Positions 23,141 through 31,335 of a DNA stretch of 64,000 nt are shown in pieces. The DNA is from Microbacterium flavum. GTDB taxonomy: Bacteria > Actinomycetota > Actinomycetes > Actinomycetales > Microbacteriaceae. The position numbers and the translations under genes were made by a program. The stretch's first letter is position 1. Each line of letters begins with the position of its first letter. The notes beneath the pieces are model-generated. The model saw nothing but the letters and a program-made list of their open reading frames with translations. It had not been told where the DNA came from and searched no databases. The stretch lies in assembly GCF_018717645.1 (NCBI RefSeq), contig NZ_JAFLHG010000002.1:1-64000 (forward strand), written 5' to 3'.

Positions 23141-24319
23141 ATGAGCCACCCCTCCCCCCTGGCCCAGCCCGCACGCTCCACACCCGCCGCTCCGGCGCCC
23201 GCGCCCGTCTCGCCCGCCGCGATCGCGACACCGGCTCCGCCGCGCCGCGGACGGACCGCCCCCGTGTGGGCGTTCGCGGTGCTTCTCGTCCTCCTGATCG
23301 GGGTGGTCGCCTACATCCTCACCTACCTCGGGGTGATCGCGTCGGCCGTGGGGCTCGTGCTCGCGCTGATCCCACTGACGGCGGTGCTCTGGGCGGTCCG
23401 GATCGCCGACCGCTGGGACCCCGAGCCGCTGTCGCTGGTGCTCTTCGCGGTCGGGTGGGGCGCGGTCGGGGCTGTGGTCATCGCTCTCGGCGTCGACATC
23501 GGCATGACCATGCTCTTCCCCTCTGCCCCCGACGACCCGGTGCGGGATGCGCTTTCGTCCGTCGTGCAGGCGCCGCTCGTGGAGGAGTTCGCGAAGGGGC
23601 TCGGTGTCTTCCTCGTCTTCCTGTTCGGGCGCCGCACCTTCGACGGACCGGTCGACGGCGTCGTGTACGGGGCGCTGGTCGGCGCCGGGTTCGCCTTCAC
23701 CGAGAACATCCTCTATTTCGCGACGAGTCTCATCGAGGGAGGCGTCCCCGAGACGGCGTTCACGTTCTTCCTGCGCGGCATCCTCTCGCCGTTCGCGCAC
23801 GTCATGTTCACGGCGATCACCGGGTACGCCCTGGGGCTCGCGGCGCGGCGCGGTGCGGGTCCCCGCGCCGCCGCGGCGACCGGAGCCGTCGGGATGCTGT
23901 GCGGTGCGGCGCTGCACGCGCTGTGGAACGGCTCGGCGCTGTTCGCCGACTTCTTCCAGGTCTACGTCGCCCTGCAGGTGCCCCTGTTCGTCGGCTTCGT
24001 CCTCGGCTTCGTCGCGCTGCGCCGCGAGGAGGCGCGCCTGACCCGCGAGCGTCTCGGCGAGTACGCGGCGGCCGGCTGGTTCACCGCGCCGGAGGTCGAC
24101 CTGCTCGCCACTCCCGCGGGTCGGCGCCGCGCCGTCGCCTGGGCGCGGACGCTGCCGGGGGACCGTGCGGACATCATGAAGGAGTTCATCGCGGATGCCA
24201 CGGCGCTCGCCGCCGCGCGCGAGCGCACGCGCACCGGGCGTGACCCTCAGTCGGGGGCCGATGAGCAGATCTACCTCGCCCGCGCGACGAGAGCACGCGC
24301 CGCACTCCTGACGCGCTGA
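23141..24319 (+). CDS. PrsW-family intramembrane metalloprotease
   Basis: PrsW-type proteases cut anti-sigma factors in the membrane (known for RsiW in Bacillus); here the target is unknown. The 392-residue product has a Pro/Ala-rich cytoplasmic N-terminus (to about 38), then about eight hydrophobic helices. The conserved acidic motifs are visible: PLVEEFAKG, the next helix pair with FAFTENILYF, and AHVMFTAITG with the conserved His. The C-terminal 90 residues are soluble and Arg-rich. I chose ATG 23141; TAGGCT (23128-23133) lies 7 bases upstream. No anti-sigma factor gene is adjacent. Confidence 0.87.
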   Translation: MSHPSPLAQPARSTPAAPAPAPVSPAAIATPAPPRRGRTAPVWAFAVLLVLLIGVVAYILTYLGVIASAVGLVLALIPLTAVLWAVRIADRWDPEPLSLVLFAVGWGAVGAVVIALGVDIGMTMLFPSAPDDPVRDALSSVVQAPLVEEFAKGLGVFLVFLFGRRTFDGPVDGVVYGALVGAGFAFTENILYFATSLIEGGVPETAFTFFLRGILSPFAHVMFTAITGYALGLAARRGAGPRAAAATGAVGMLCGAALHALWNGSALFADFFQVYVALQVPLFVGFVLGFVALRREEARLTRERLGEYAAAGWFTAPEVDLLATPAGRRRAVAWARTLPGDRADIMKEFIADATALAAARERTRTGRDPQSGADEQIYLARATRARAALLTR

Positions 24320-24397
24320 GGCGGCGGGTGCGCGGATCGTGCGCGCCCACCTCTTGACACCCGGTGACGCCGCCGGGGACAATGGCGGAAGAGACCA

Positions 24398-24570
24398 ACT
24401 CAACGCCCGGGAGACACGCAGGCATCGCCGCTGCACCGGGCGTTGAGTCTGTCAACGCCCGGCAGAGATCGCGGCGCGTTGAGTCTGTCCACGCCCGGCA
24501 GAGATCGCGGCGCGTTGAGTCTGTCAACGCCCGGCAGAGATCGCGGCGCGTTGCGTCTGTCAACGCCCGG
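24398..24570. repeat. 36-bp tandem repeat with a long inverted repeat at its left end
   Basis: A 36-base unit beginning GTTGAGTCTGTCAACGCCCG starts at 24442, 24478, 24514 and 24550; the last copy is partial. Copies differ at only one or two bases. Each has CAACGC and GCGTTG arms able to pair. At the left end ACTCAACGCCCGG (24398-24410) pairs perfectly with CCGGGCGTTGAGT (24436-24448). The block fills the space between the PrsW gene and the FKBP gene. All frames are open because 36 is a multiple of three and the unit lacks stops, but it reads as repeat, not as gene. Confidence 0.9.
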
Positions 24571-24612
24571 CCCGCTCCCGCACGCCTCGGCATCCGTGCT
24601 TGGATGGTCGGT

Positions 24613-24981
24613 ATGACAAACGACCGCACCAAGCCCGAGTTCGACGCTCCCGAGGGCCCGGCGCCCGCAGAGCTCGTCATCCGCGACCTCATCGTCGGCG
24701 ACGGCGCCGAGGCGAAGCCCGGCGACACCGTCACCGTCCACTACGCCGGTGTCGAGTACGAGTCCGGGGAGGAGTTCGACTCCTCCTGGGGCCGTGGCGA
24801 GTCCATCCAGTTCCCGCTGCGCGGCCTCATCCAGGGATGGCAGGACGGCATTCCAGGCATGAAGGTCGGCGGTCGCCGCGAGCTCGTCATTCCGCCGCAC
24901 CTCGCGTACGGTCCCGCGGGAGGACATTTCCTCGGCGGGAAGACGCTGATCTTCATCATCGACCTCCTCGCCGTCGGCTGA
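24613..24981 (+). CDS. FKBP-type peptidyl-prolyl cis-trans isomerase
   Basis: FKBPs speed proline isomerisation during protein folding. The 122-residue product is a single FKBP domain: GDTVTVHYAGVEYESGEEFDSSWGRG, FPLRGLIQGWQDGIPGMKVGGRRELVIPPHLAYG, and GKTLIFIIDLL. The active-site residues (Tyr, Phe, Asp, Trp, Tyr) are in place. No signal peptide is present, so it is cytoplasmic. I chose ATG 24613; the frame is open to 24364 but that part is the 36-bp repeat. Another ATG at 24604 is possible. There is no strong ribosome site. The protein is probably a general folding helper. Confidence 0.92.
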   Translation: MTNDRTKPEFDAPEGPAPAELVIRDLIVGDGAEAKPGDTVTVHYAGVEYESGEEFDSSWGRGESIQFPLRGLIQGWQDGIPGMKVGGRRELVIPPHLAYGPAGGHFLGGKTLIFIIDLLAVG

Positions 24982-25072
24982 TCCCCACGACGACTTCTCC
25001 ATTCGAGGGAATAGATTCTCTGCGAGGGCGTTCCACCCCCGCAGACCACCTCCCCTTGATCGAAGGAACACC

Positions 25073-25636
25073 ATGAGCGACTCCACCACGACCCTCGACG
25101 TCCCCGGCTACAAGGCGGGCACCTGGGTGCTCGACCCCTCGCACAGCGAAGTGACGTTCAGCGTCCGCCACATGATGATCTCGAAGGTGCGTGGCGTCTT
25201 CGGCCTGAAGAGCGCCACCATCGAGGCCCCCGCCAATCCCTTCGAGGCGAAGGTCACGGCTTCGGTCGACGCCGCCTCGATCGACACGAAGGATCAGGGC
25301 CGCGACACCCACCTGCGCTCCGCCGACTTCTTCGACGTCGAGACCTACCCGACGATCGACTTCGTCTCCACCGGCGTGCGGTTCGAGAAGGGCGACTTCC
25401 TCGTGGACGGCGACCTCACGATGCACGGCGTGACCAAGCCGGTCACCTTCGAGCTCGAGTTCGGCGGCTTCGGCACCGACCCGTGGGGCAACTACAAGGC
25501 CGGCGCGACCGCGAAGACCGTCGTCAACCGCGAAGACTTCGGCCTCACCTGGAACGCCGCACTCGAGTCGGGCGGTGTCCTCGTGGGCAAGGACGTCACC
25601 ATCACGCTCGACCTGCAGGGCTCGATCCAGGCCTGA
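25073..25636 (+). CDS. YceI family lipid-binding protein
   Basis: YceI proteins are lipocalin-like beta barrels that bind polyisoprenoid chains. The 187-residue product shows the family features: WVLDPSHSEVTFSVRHMMISKVRGVF, DQGRDTHLRSADFFDVETYPTIDFVS, LTMHGVTKPVTFELEF, and FGLTWNAALESGGVLVGKDV. It has no signal peptide, unlike the proteobacterial periplasmic members, and should be cytoplasmic, as is common in actinobacteria. A good AAGGA precedes ATG 25073. A strong terminator follows directly (25647-25684), so the gene is transcribed alone. Its cellular role here is not known. Confidence 0.93.
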   Translation: MSDSTTTLDVPGYKAGTWVLDPSHSEVTFSVRHMMISKVRGVFGLKSATIEAPANPFEAKVTASVDAASIDTKDQGRDTHLRSADFFDVETYPTIDFVSTGVRFEKGDFLVDGDLTMHGVTKPVTFELEFGGFGTDPWGNYKAGATAKTVVNREDFGLTWNAALESGGVLVGKDVTITLDLQGSIQA

Positions 25637-25646
25637 CCCAGCGCTC

Positions 25647-25684
25647 GAAGGGGTGGATGCGGCTGCTGCCGCATCCACCCCTTC
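25647..25684 (+). terminator. Strong intrinsic terminator after yceI
   Basis: A perfect 16-bp stem: GAAGGGGTGGATGCGG (25647-25662) with CCGCATCCACCCCTTC (25669-25684) around CTGCTG, then GCTTTCT. It lies 10 bases after the yceI stop. Note that both arms carry the window-wide GGATGC/GCATCC word. Confidence 0.92.
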
Positions 25685-25806
25685 GCTTTCTCCACCGCCG
25701 TCACAGCCGAGGAGTGCGCGCGCAGAGTGACGAGCGCCCACGCCCGGAACGGGCGCCACCCTCGGTGACCTCCGCGAGTTCGGCCGGCGCTCCGACACCC
25801 CGCGAG

Positions 25807-26745
25807 CTAGCCCGCGGTGGCTTCGCGCGGCCGTCGTCGGAGCCGGTTCTGCGCGAGCAGGATGCCGAGGAAGACCACCAGTGCGCCGACGGGCTCGTTC
25901 CAGCTGAGGCCCTCACCGAGGACCACGACACCCAGCAGCACCCCGACGACGGGCGTGATGTAGGTTACGGTGGATGCCCGGGTGGGTCCCCACGCGCGGA
26001 GCGCATTCTGATTCCAGACGTAGGCGACGCCCGTGCCGAGGCATCCCAGCAGCACGACCGCGCCGACGACCCACGGTGAGAGCGTCACCGGGGTCAGCAC
26101 CAGCACGGGGGTGAGCACGAGCATGATCGCCGCGGCGATGCCGATGTTCAGGAACGAGAAGACGAGCGCGCTCATGCCGGTGTCGGAGGCGAAGCGGCGC
26201 ATGTAGGCGAGACTGAACCCGTAGCAGGCGGTCGCGCCGAGGATCGCGAGCTGCGCGACGATGCTCTGCGACAGGTCGAGGCCCTGCCACGGCGCGATGA
26301 TCACCATGACGCCGAGGATGCCGACGACGATCCCCGCGATCTGGAGGGGCTTCAGCTTCTCGACGCGGAAGACGAGCCATGCCATGATCGCCGTCATGAT
26401 GGGCGTCGTCGCGTTGTAGATGCTCGCCAGTCCGCTTGTCACGTGCTGCTGCGCCCATGAGAACAGCAGGAACGGGACGACGCAGAACGACACGGCGAGC
26501 ACCGTCATGTGGCCCCACACCGCGAGGCGGCGGGGCAGACGGTCTCGCCGGAGGGCGACGAACACGGCGAGTGACAGGGCCCCGAGGATCAGTCGCGACC
26601 ACGCGACCTGCGCCGGCGAGATGCCGGTGAGGGCGACCTTCATGAAGAGGAAGCTCGACCCCCAGACGATGCCGCACAGGATGAACTGGATCGCGATCGA
26701 CACCGTCGAGCCGGTCGCTGCGTCACGGGCGGGGGAGATGCTCAC
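25807..26745 (-). CDS. EamA/DMT family transporter
   Basis: The 312-residue protein is a drug/metabolite transporter of the EamA type, with two repeats of five membrane helices each. The first repeat opens FILCGIVWGSSFLFMKVAL; the second begins near AQLAILGATACYGFSLAYMRRF. A WGSSFLFMK motif and the glutamate-containing GEGLSWNEPVGALVVFLGILL at the end match family members that export amino acids or purines, but substrate cannot be assigned. ATG 26745 has no obvious -10 at 6 bases. The C-terminus is Arg-rich. The gene is followed at once by the YceI terminator region on the other strand. Confidence 0.9.
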   Translation of the reverse strand: MSISPARDAATGSTVSIAIQFILCGIVWGSSFLFMKVALTGISPAQVAWSRLILGALSLAVFVALRRDRLPRRLAVWGHMTVLAVSFCVVPFLLFSWAQQHVTSGLASIYNATTPIMTAIMAWLVFRVEKLKPLQIAGIVVGILGVMVIIAPWQGLDLSQSIVAQLAILGATACYGFSLAYMRRFASDTGMSALVFSFLNIGIAAAIMLVLTPVLVLTPVTLSPWVVGAVVLLGCLGTGVAYVWNQNALRAWGPTRASTVTYITPVVGVLLGVVVLGEGLSWNEPVGALVVFLGILLAQNRLRRRPREATAG

Positions 26746-26892
26746 GGGCTGACTCTGTCACGCGCCGGACGCCTCGCGGAGCGGATGGGGATGCGACGGC
26801 CGATATCCGCCGATAGACGGCAGGCGAACGTCGACGGGTCGCCGCCGCGTGCCCCGTCGCTCAGCGGTTCAGCAGGAGAGTGATGCCGGCGC

Positions 26893-28245
26893 TCACGCGA
26901 CCGGATTCTCGGCGTCGTAGCTCCGGAACGCGGGGTGGAGTCGCACCAGGACCCCGACGAGTGCGATGATCACGAGCCCTCCGACGAGGGACGGCACCCA
27001 CAGGGCTGTGAGGGTGGCCAGCACCCCCGCGTAGAGGGCGCCGATCCGCGGCCCTCCGGCGACGACGACCATGAACACGCCCTGCAGGCGGCCCCGCATC
27101 GTGTCGGGCACCGCCGCCTGCATCATCGTGGAGCGATAGATGGCGCTGACGTTGTCGGCGGCTCCGGTCGCTGCGAGAGCGACCATCGCCAGGACGATGA
27201 GCACCGTGTTGGCGTGGTTCTCGTCGACGACCCCCGGCGCGAACCACCCGAGAGCGGCGGTGACCAGCACGATGCCGAAGAGCGTCGTCGCCGCGCCGAA
27301 CACCTGGATGGAGCGCTGGATGCCGCGTCCGTGCCAGCGGTAGCGCCCGATCGGTCCGGAGAACAGGCTCGAGGCGAATGCGCCGGCGGCGATCGATGCG
27401 GTCAGGGCGCCCGTCGTGATCGCGCCGCCCCCCAGAAGGACCGCGCCGATGGCGGGGAAGAGCGCGATCGGATGGCCGAACGTCATCGCGGTGATGTCGA
27501 GGATGTACTGCAGGCGGATGTTCGGCGCGCCGCGGAGGAACTTCACGCCGTCGCGGAGCGAGGCGAGCCCGGGTCGGACGATCACGCCCTCCGGACGGAT
27601 GCCGGGCAGGGTCCAGAGGCCGAGGAACAGCGAGGTCATGAGGACCACGTCGATCGAGTAGGTCCACGCGTACCCCGAGAAGGCGACGAGCACGCCCGCG
27701 AGGGCGGGACCGGCCATCACCATGATGCCCACGGTGATGCCCTGCAGCGCCGCTGCGGCTGGCAGGAGCTCGCGGGGGAGGAGGCGGGGGGTGATCGCGG
27801 ACTTCGTCGCCCCGACGATCGAGTTCGCCGACGAGTTGACGGCCGACAGCACGAACAGCCACGCCACCGTCTCGAGCCCGGTCCAGGCGAGGACGGCGAG
27901 CAGGAGCGTCGAGACGAAGGTGACGGATGCCGCGATCAGCGCGACGACGCGGCGGTCGAAGGCATCCGCCAGCATGCCGCCGTAGAGCCCCGCGAGGATC
28001 ATCGGCACGAGCCCGACCACGGCGACCATCGACACCGCGAGCGTGTCGCCGGTGAGCTCGTAGACGTGGAGCATCACCGCGACGATCGTGAGCTGGCCGC
28101 CGAGGCCGGCGAGCGTCGACCCGATCCACAGCCGGGTGAACGCGGGGCTCGTGCGGAACGGGCGCAGGTCGATGAAGTGGTCGCGTCGCAGGCGCGGCAG
28201 GCGGCGTGGAGTGCGGGGTGGTCGCGAGGCGGGCGGCGTGCTCAT
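26893..28245 (-). CDS. MFS transporter
   Basis: The 450-residue product has an Arg-rich cytoplasmic start, then twelve hydrophobic helices. RLWIGSTLAGLGGQLTIVAVMLHVYELTGD opens helix 1, and YGGMLADAFDRRVV is the loop 2-3 motif of drug-type major facilitator exporters (EntS/MdtH-like group). The substrate cannot be read from sequence. I chose ATG 28245 (MSTPPAS), which overlaps the DUF167 stop by ATGA; the frame stays open upstream but that reading is antisense to other signals. The two genes form an operon with coupled translation. Confidence 0.9.
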   Translation of the reverse strand: MSTPPASRPPRTPRRLPRLRRDHFIDLRPFRTSPAFTRLWIGSTLAGLGGQLTIVAVMLHVYELTGDTLAVSMVAVVGLVPMILAGLYGGMLADAFDRRVVALIAASVTFVSTLLLAVLAWTGLETVAWLFVLSAVNSSANSIVGATKSAITPRLLPRELLPAAAALQGITVGIMVMAGPALAGVLVAFSGYAWTYSIDVVLMTSLFLGLWTLPGIRPEGVIVRPGLASLRDGVKFLRGAPNIRLQYILDITAMTFGHPIALFPAIGAVLLGGGAITTGALTASIAAGAFASSLFSGPIGRYRWHGRGIQRSIQVFGAATTLFGIVLVTAALGWFAPGVVDENHANTVLIVLAMVALAATGAADNVSAIYRSTMMQAAVPDTMRGRLQGVFMVVVAGGPRIGALYAGVLATLTALWVPSLVGGLVIIALVGVLVRLHPAFRSYDAENPVA

Positions 28246-28463
28246 TCGGCTACCTCGACGCGCTTGATGCGGGAGGCGTGGCCGCGGAGGATCGTCACGC
28301 CACGCGGGGCGACGCCGAAATGGGCGGCGAGGGCACGGATGACGCCGTCGTTGGCCGCTCCGTCCACCGCGCGCTCGCGGACGAAGACGACGAGGCCGTC
28401 GGCATCCTCTTCCACGGCGGGACCCTTCCGGCTCCCCGGCTTGACCCGGATCACGTGCTGCAC
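28242..28463 (-). CDS. DUF167 (YggU) family protein
   Basis: The 73-residue product is a complete DUF167 domain: VKPGSRKG near the start, VRERAVDGAANDGVIRALAAHFGV, and ILRGHASRIKRVEV at the end. The cellular function of the family is unknown. GTG 28463 has TAGGCT (28470-28475) exactly 6 bases upstream, supporting a leaderless start. Its stop overlaps the MFS gene start by four bases. Immediately upstream, on the far side of the promoter, lie the 18-bp tandem repeats at 28477-28546. Confidence 0.9.
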   Translation of the reverse strand: MQHVIRVKPGSRKGPAVEEDADGLVVFVRERAVDGAANDGVIRALAAHFGVAPRGVTILRGHASRIKRVEVAE

Positions 28464-28476
28464 CCATCGAGCCTAC

Positions 28477-28546
28477 GGTCCCCGAGCCGCCCCCGGTCCC
28501 CGAGCCGCCCCCGGTCCCCGCGCCGCCCCGGTCCCCGCGCTTGTCG
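28477..28546. repeat. 18-bp tandem repeat between DUF167 and rpsO promoters
   Basis: GGTCCCCGAGCCGCCCCC starts at 28477, 28495 and 28513, the third copy being 17 bases with one change. A fourth, at 28530, runs into GCGCTTGTCGAGGGGCTG. The last part resembles a common actinobacterial intergenic palindrome (GTCCC...GCTTGTCGA...GGG). The block separates the divergent DUF167 and rpsO promoters. A related copy lies inside the FMN reductase gene at 32731-32766. Confidence 0.8.
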
Positions 28547-28555
28547 AGGGGCTGG

Positions 28556-28651
28556 TAGACTCGTGAGGTTGCCGTTCGATCGGCCGCGGATAAAGAGAGC
28601 CCCCCACGTCAGGTGCGGGGCGCCGCGCAACAAGCAGAGAGGGGATCACCT
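28556..28651 (+). promoter_or_regulatory. rpsO promoter and leader with hairpin
   Basis: TAGACT (28556-28561) is the -10 candidate, giving transcription from about 28568 and an 84-base leader. The leader has a hairpin at 28599-28621: GCCCC with GGGGC, an inner CAC with GTG, and a C/C mismatch. S15 often represses its own translation through such leader structures, though the fold differs between bacterial groups. GAGAGGGGA precedes the ATG. Confidence 0.5.
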
Positions 28652-28921
28652 ATGGGCCTGGAAGCAGACGCCAAGAAGGCGATCATCGAAGAGTACGCGA
28701 CGCACCCCGGTGACACCGGATCCCCCGAGGTGCAGGTCGCGATGCTGACGCAGCGCATCAAGGACCTCACCGAGCACCTCAAGGAGCACAAGCACGACCA
28801 CCACTCGCGTCGTGGCTTGTTCCTGATGGTCGGTCAGCGCCGTCGCCTGCTGGGTTACCTGCAGGACATCGACATCAACCGCTACCGCTCGCTCATCGAG
28901 CGTCTCGGCCTGCGTCGATAA
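28652..28921 (+). CDS. rpsO: 30S ribosomal protein S15
   Basis: S15 binds the central domain of 16S rRNA early in 30S assembly and makes bridge B4. The 89-residue product is the standard length: [44 protein letters not shown], and [27 protein letters not shown] 28652 has a good ribosome site. In most actinobacteria rpsO is followed by pnp; here about 15 kb of accessory genes lie between them. A clear terminator follows at 28961-28987. Leader structure suggests autoregulation. Confidence 0.98.
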   Translation: MGLEADAKKAIIEEYATHPGDTGSPEVQVAMLTQRIKDLTEHLKEHKHDHHSRRGLFLMVGQRRRLLGYLQDIDINRYRSLIERLGLRR

Positions 28922-28960
28922 GCATCGCACCAGCGTTCAATCGCGCGAAACATTCTTGAG

Positions 28961-28987
28961 AAGGCCGCCCACGGTGTGGGCGGCCTT
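28961..28987 (+). terminator. rpsO terminator
   Basis: AAGGCCGCCCAC (28961-28972) pairs perfectly with GTGGGCGGCCTT (28976-28987) around GGT, followed by CGTCGTT. It lies 40 bases after the rpsO stop and ahead of a convergent gene. Confidence 0.92.
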
Positions 28988-29020
28988 CGTCGTTCCCGCG
29001 GGCGCTGCCGCGAGGCTGCG

Positions 29021-30031
29021 TCAGGCGCGGGCGGCGAGGAGGTCGGCGTGCCAGCGCTCGGCGACATCCGGGTGCGCGCGCAGACGCGACTTCAGGGCGT
29101 TCTCGCCGTACAGCGCGTGGATCGGGTTCGCGGGGTCCTGCGTCACGCCGCGGGCCTCGGCGGCGAGCTCGGCCGGCAGGTCGATGACCGGGAGCCGGGC
29201 ATCGAGGGCCGGGTTGAAGAAGAACGGGATCGAGATGCGGTCCGCCGGGAACCGCGGCGACACGACGCGGTGGTTGGTCGCGGTCAGGTAGCCGCCCGTC
29301 GCGTATTCGAGCATCTCGCCGATGTTGACGACGAAGGCGCCGTCGATCGGCGGGGCATCCACCCACGTGCCCTCCCGCTCGACCTGCAGTCCACCCTTCC
29401 CGGGCTCCACCCAGAGCAGCGTCAGCACGCCGGAGTCCTTGTGCGCTCCGACGCCCTGCTGGGGCTCGGGCTCGCGCGACCCGGGGTAGCGGACGATCTT
29501 CAGCAGCGTGGCGGGGTCGCCGAAGTGCTCATCGAAGTACGATTCCGGGGCGCCGAGCGCGACCGCCCAGGCGCGCAGGAGCTTCCGGGCCACACCCGAG
29601 AGGTGGTCCTGCCACTCGGTGACGACCTCGCGGAGCTCCGGCTGGGCGTCGGGCCAGAGGTTCGGCCCCGTCAGTCGGGCGAAATCCGGCGCATCGGGTT
29701 CGTCCACGACTCCCCGCTCGGGTCCGATGTCGATCTGCTCCCGCCAGTCGACCTGACCCTGGGTGCGCTCGCCGCCGACCCGCGTGTACCCCCGGAACTG
29801 CGGGCTGTGGATGTTCTCGATCGCGAGCTTGTCCGCCTCGGGGAGCTCGAAGAAGGCCCGAGCGGTGCGGTGCAGCCGCTCGGAGAGCTCCGCCGTCACG
29901 CCGGTCCCCGTGAGATAGAAGAACCCGACGTCGTGCGTCGCCGCGCGCAGGGCGGCGCGGAAGGATGCCGCGGCATCGGGCCCCTCGTCCAGCTGCGAGA
30001 GGTCGAGGATCGGGAGGTTCAGCTCGCTCAT
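29021..30031 (-). CDS. Isopenicillin N synthase-like 2OG-Fe(II) oxygenase
   Basis: The 336-residue product belongs to the isopenicillin N synthase / gibberellin oxidase group of non-heme iron oxygenases. The N-terminal DIOX_N part (about 5-115) has LPILDLSQL and VGFFYLTGTGV. The catalytic domain has the iron ligands in GAHKDSGVLTLL (His and Asp) and ATNHRVV (His), and the RISIPFFFNP segment whose Arg-x-Ser binds 2-oxoglutarate. Substrate unknown; many such proteins in bacteria are uncharacterised. ATG 30031 has TATCGT (30038-30043) exactly 6 bases upstream. There is no beta-lactam biosynthesis context. Confidence 0.9.
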   Translation of the reverse strand: MSELNLPILDLSQLDEGPDAAASFRAALRAATHDVGFFYLTGTGVTAELSERLHRTARAFFELPEADKLAIENIHSPQFRGYTRVGGERTQGQVDWREQIDIGPERGVVDEPDAPDFARLTGPNLWPDAQPELREVVTEWQDHLSGVARKLLRAWAVALGAPESYFDEHFGDPATLLKIVRYPGSREPEPQQGVGAHKDSGVLTLLWVEPGKGGLQVEREGTWVDAPPIDGAFVVNIGEMLEYATGGYLTATNHRVVSPRFPADRISIPFFFNPALDARLPVIDLPAELAAEARGVTQDPANPIHALYGENALKSRLRAHPDVAERWHADLLAARA

Positions 30032-30082
30032 GCCCCGACGATAAGCCGCGCGCGGCGGCTCGCGGGCAAGTGTTGCGCAGCG

Positions 30083-31198
30083 TTACCGTGGACGCTTCGA
30101 ACCGGTCGGGTCGCTCCGGCGGCCCTCGCGGGCGGCGAGCGTCGGATCGGCGAACAGCCACGCGGGGCGGGGTTCGATGAGGGGTCGGAAGACGGTCCGG
30201 ACGGGCTTCGTCGCGAGCACGAGCGCGACGATCACCGATCCGACGATGACGGCGGGGAGCCACAGCCACGTCGGCTCGGCGCTGCGCAGGACGCCCGTCT
30301 CGCGCAGCGGGTAGAGCACGAACGAGTGCAGCAGGTAGACGTACATCGTGTACTGGCCGAAGTGCGTCCACCAGTAGGAGCCGCGGGGGACGAGCGCGAA
30401 GAACGCGACGGAGAGGATGACCGCGATCGCCATCAGCGCGAGTCGCACCGCCCCCGACCACCACGGGCCGCCGAGGTCCGCGTAGCTCGCGTCGTAAAAG
30501 AGCCACTGCCGGAGGTCCACCGCGCGCCACGTGTCGACGAACCACCAGGCGACGAAGCCGGTGACGGCGAACACGCCCAGCGCCGCGATCCGGGCGCCCC
30601 AGCGGCGGCGGTTCAGGAGGTCGAGGCGCGCGACCACGTCGCGATCGGCGAGCCACCAGCCGAGCGTGAAGAAGGGCAGCAGGCCCAGGGTGCGCGACAG
30701 CGACAGCGTCGAGTCGATGTTCGTCCAGTAGCCGGCGGCGACCGAGATCGCCACGGTCCACACGAGGGGCCATCTCAGGAGGGCGAGGTAGGGCAGGACG
30801 AGGCGGAAGATCGCCAGAGCGAGCAGGAACCACAGCGTCCACGACGGCTGGGTGAGGTTGGGGTTGGCCTGGCCCTCCACGAGCCACTTCGTGAGCGTCC
30901 AGAGGGTCTCGAAGATCACATAGGGGGCGACGATGTCGGTGAGAACGCGGGCCATCCGCCGCCGGCTCGGCGAGTCGGACGAGGAGAAGTACCCCGAGAT
31001 GATCGCGAACGCCGGCATGTGGAAGGCGTAGACGAGGAGGTAGAGCCCGAGGGCGATGTCGCTGTCGTACGTGAGTCTCTGGACGGCGTGGCCGAGCACG
31101 ACCAGCACGATGCAGGCGAACCGCGCGTTGTCCCAGAGCGGCACGCGCCGCCGGGGGGTCCGGACGGTGCCGGTGGTCGCGGCGGACGGCTGACTCAT
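30083..31198 (-). CDS. Acyltransferase family 3 membrane protein
   Basis: The 371-residue product is a polytopic membrane O-acyltransferase of the Acyl_transf_3 type, resembling fucose 4-O-acetylase-like proteins that modify cell-wall glycans. It starts with LWDNARFACIVLVVLGHAVQRL, holding the Asp/Arg and His of the family, and has about ten hydrophobic helices. I chose ATG 31198 (MSQPSAATTG); TAGGGT (31207-31212) lies 8 bases upstream. The frame is open to 31288 but that would cross the promoter of the divergent gene. The acceptor is unknown. Confidence 0.88.
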   Translation of the reverse strand: MSQPSAATTGTVRTPRRRVPLWDNARFACIVLVVLGHAVQRLTYDSDIALGLYLLVYAFHMPAFAIISGYFSSSDSPSRRRMARVLTDIVAPYVIFETLWTLTKWLVEGQANPNLTQPSWTLWFLLALAIFRLVLPYLALLRWPLVWTVAISVAAGYWTNIDSTLSLSRTLGLLPFFTLGWWLADRDVVARLDLLNRRRWGARIAALGVFAVTGFVAWWFVDTWRAVDLRQWLFYDASYADLGGPWWSGAVRLALMAIAVILSVAFFALVPRGSYWWTHFGQYTMYVYLLHSFVLYPLRETGVLRSAEPTWLWLPAVIVGSVIVALVLATKPVRTVFRPLIEPRPAWLFADPTLAAREGRRSDPTGSKRPR

Positions 31199-31282
31199 CG
31201 CTGGCCACCCTACCCGCGCGCCGGGGGCACCGCCGGGGGTTGCGCGGGCGGGAATAACCTGGACCAGGGCGCGTTGCATGAG

Positions 31283-31302
31283 ATACATTCACTTGCATGT
31301 AT
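31283..31302. promoter_or_regulatory. Inverted repeat upstream of the LLM oxidoreductase gene
   Basis: ATACAT (31283-31288) and ATGTAT (31297-31302) form an inverted repeat with an 8-base spacer. TTGCATG occurs in the same orientation at 31274 and 31293, so the site can also be read as a direct repeat. It is AT-rich against a GC-rich background, a sign of a regulator site. MarR-type control would fit, but no regulator gene is adjacent. Confidence 0.55.
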
Positions 31303-31335
31303 TGGATGCCGAGGCATCCGGAAGGCGGGAAGACC

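Noticed and set aside
24398..24570. Type III toxin-antitoxin RNA repeat or CRISPR array
   Set aside because: The units are head-to-tail with no unique spacers, so it is not CRISPR, and the next gene encodes an FKBP isomerase, not a ToxN-type nuclease.
24364..24612. N-terminal extension of the FKBP protein
   Set aside because: The frame is open only because the 36-bp repeat has no stops; the translated units (VESVNARQRSRR type) are repeat translation, and FKBP domains start near residue 1 of the chosen start.
29021..30031. True isopenicillin N synthase of a beta-lactam cluster
   Set aside because: No ACV synthetase or other biosynthetic gene is nearby; the fold is shared by many oxygenases.
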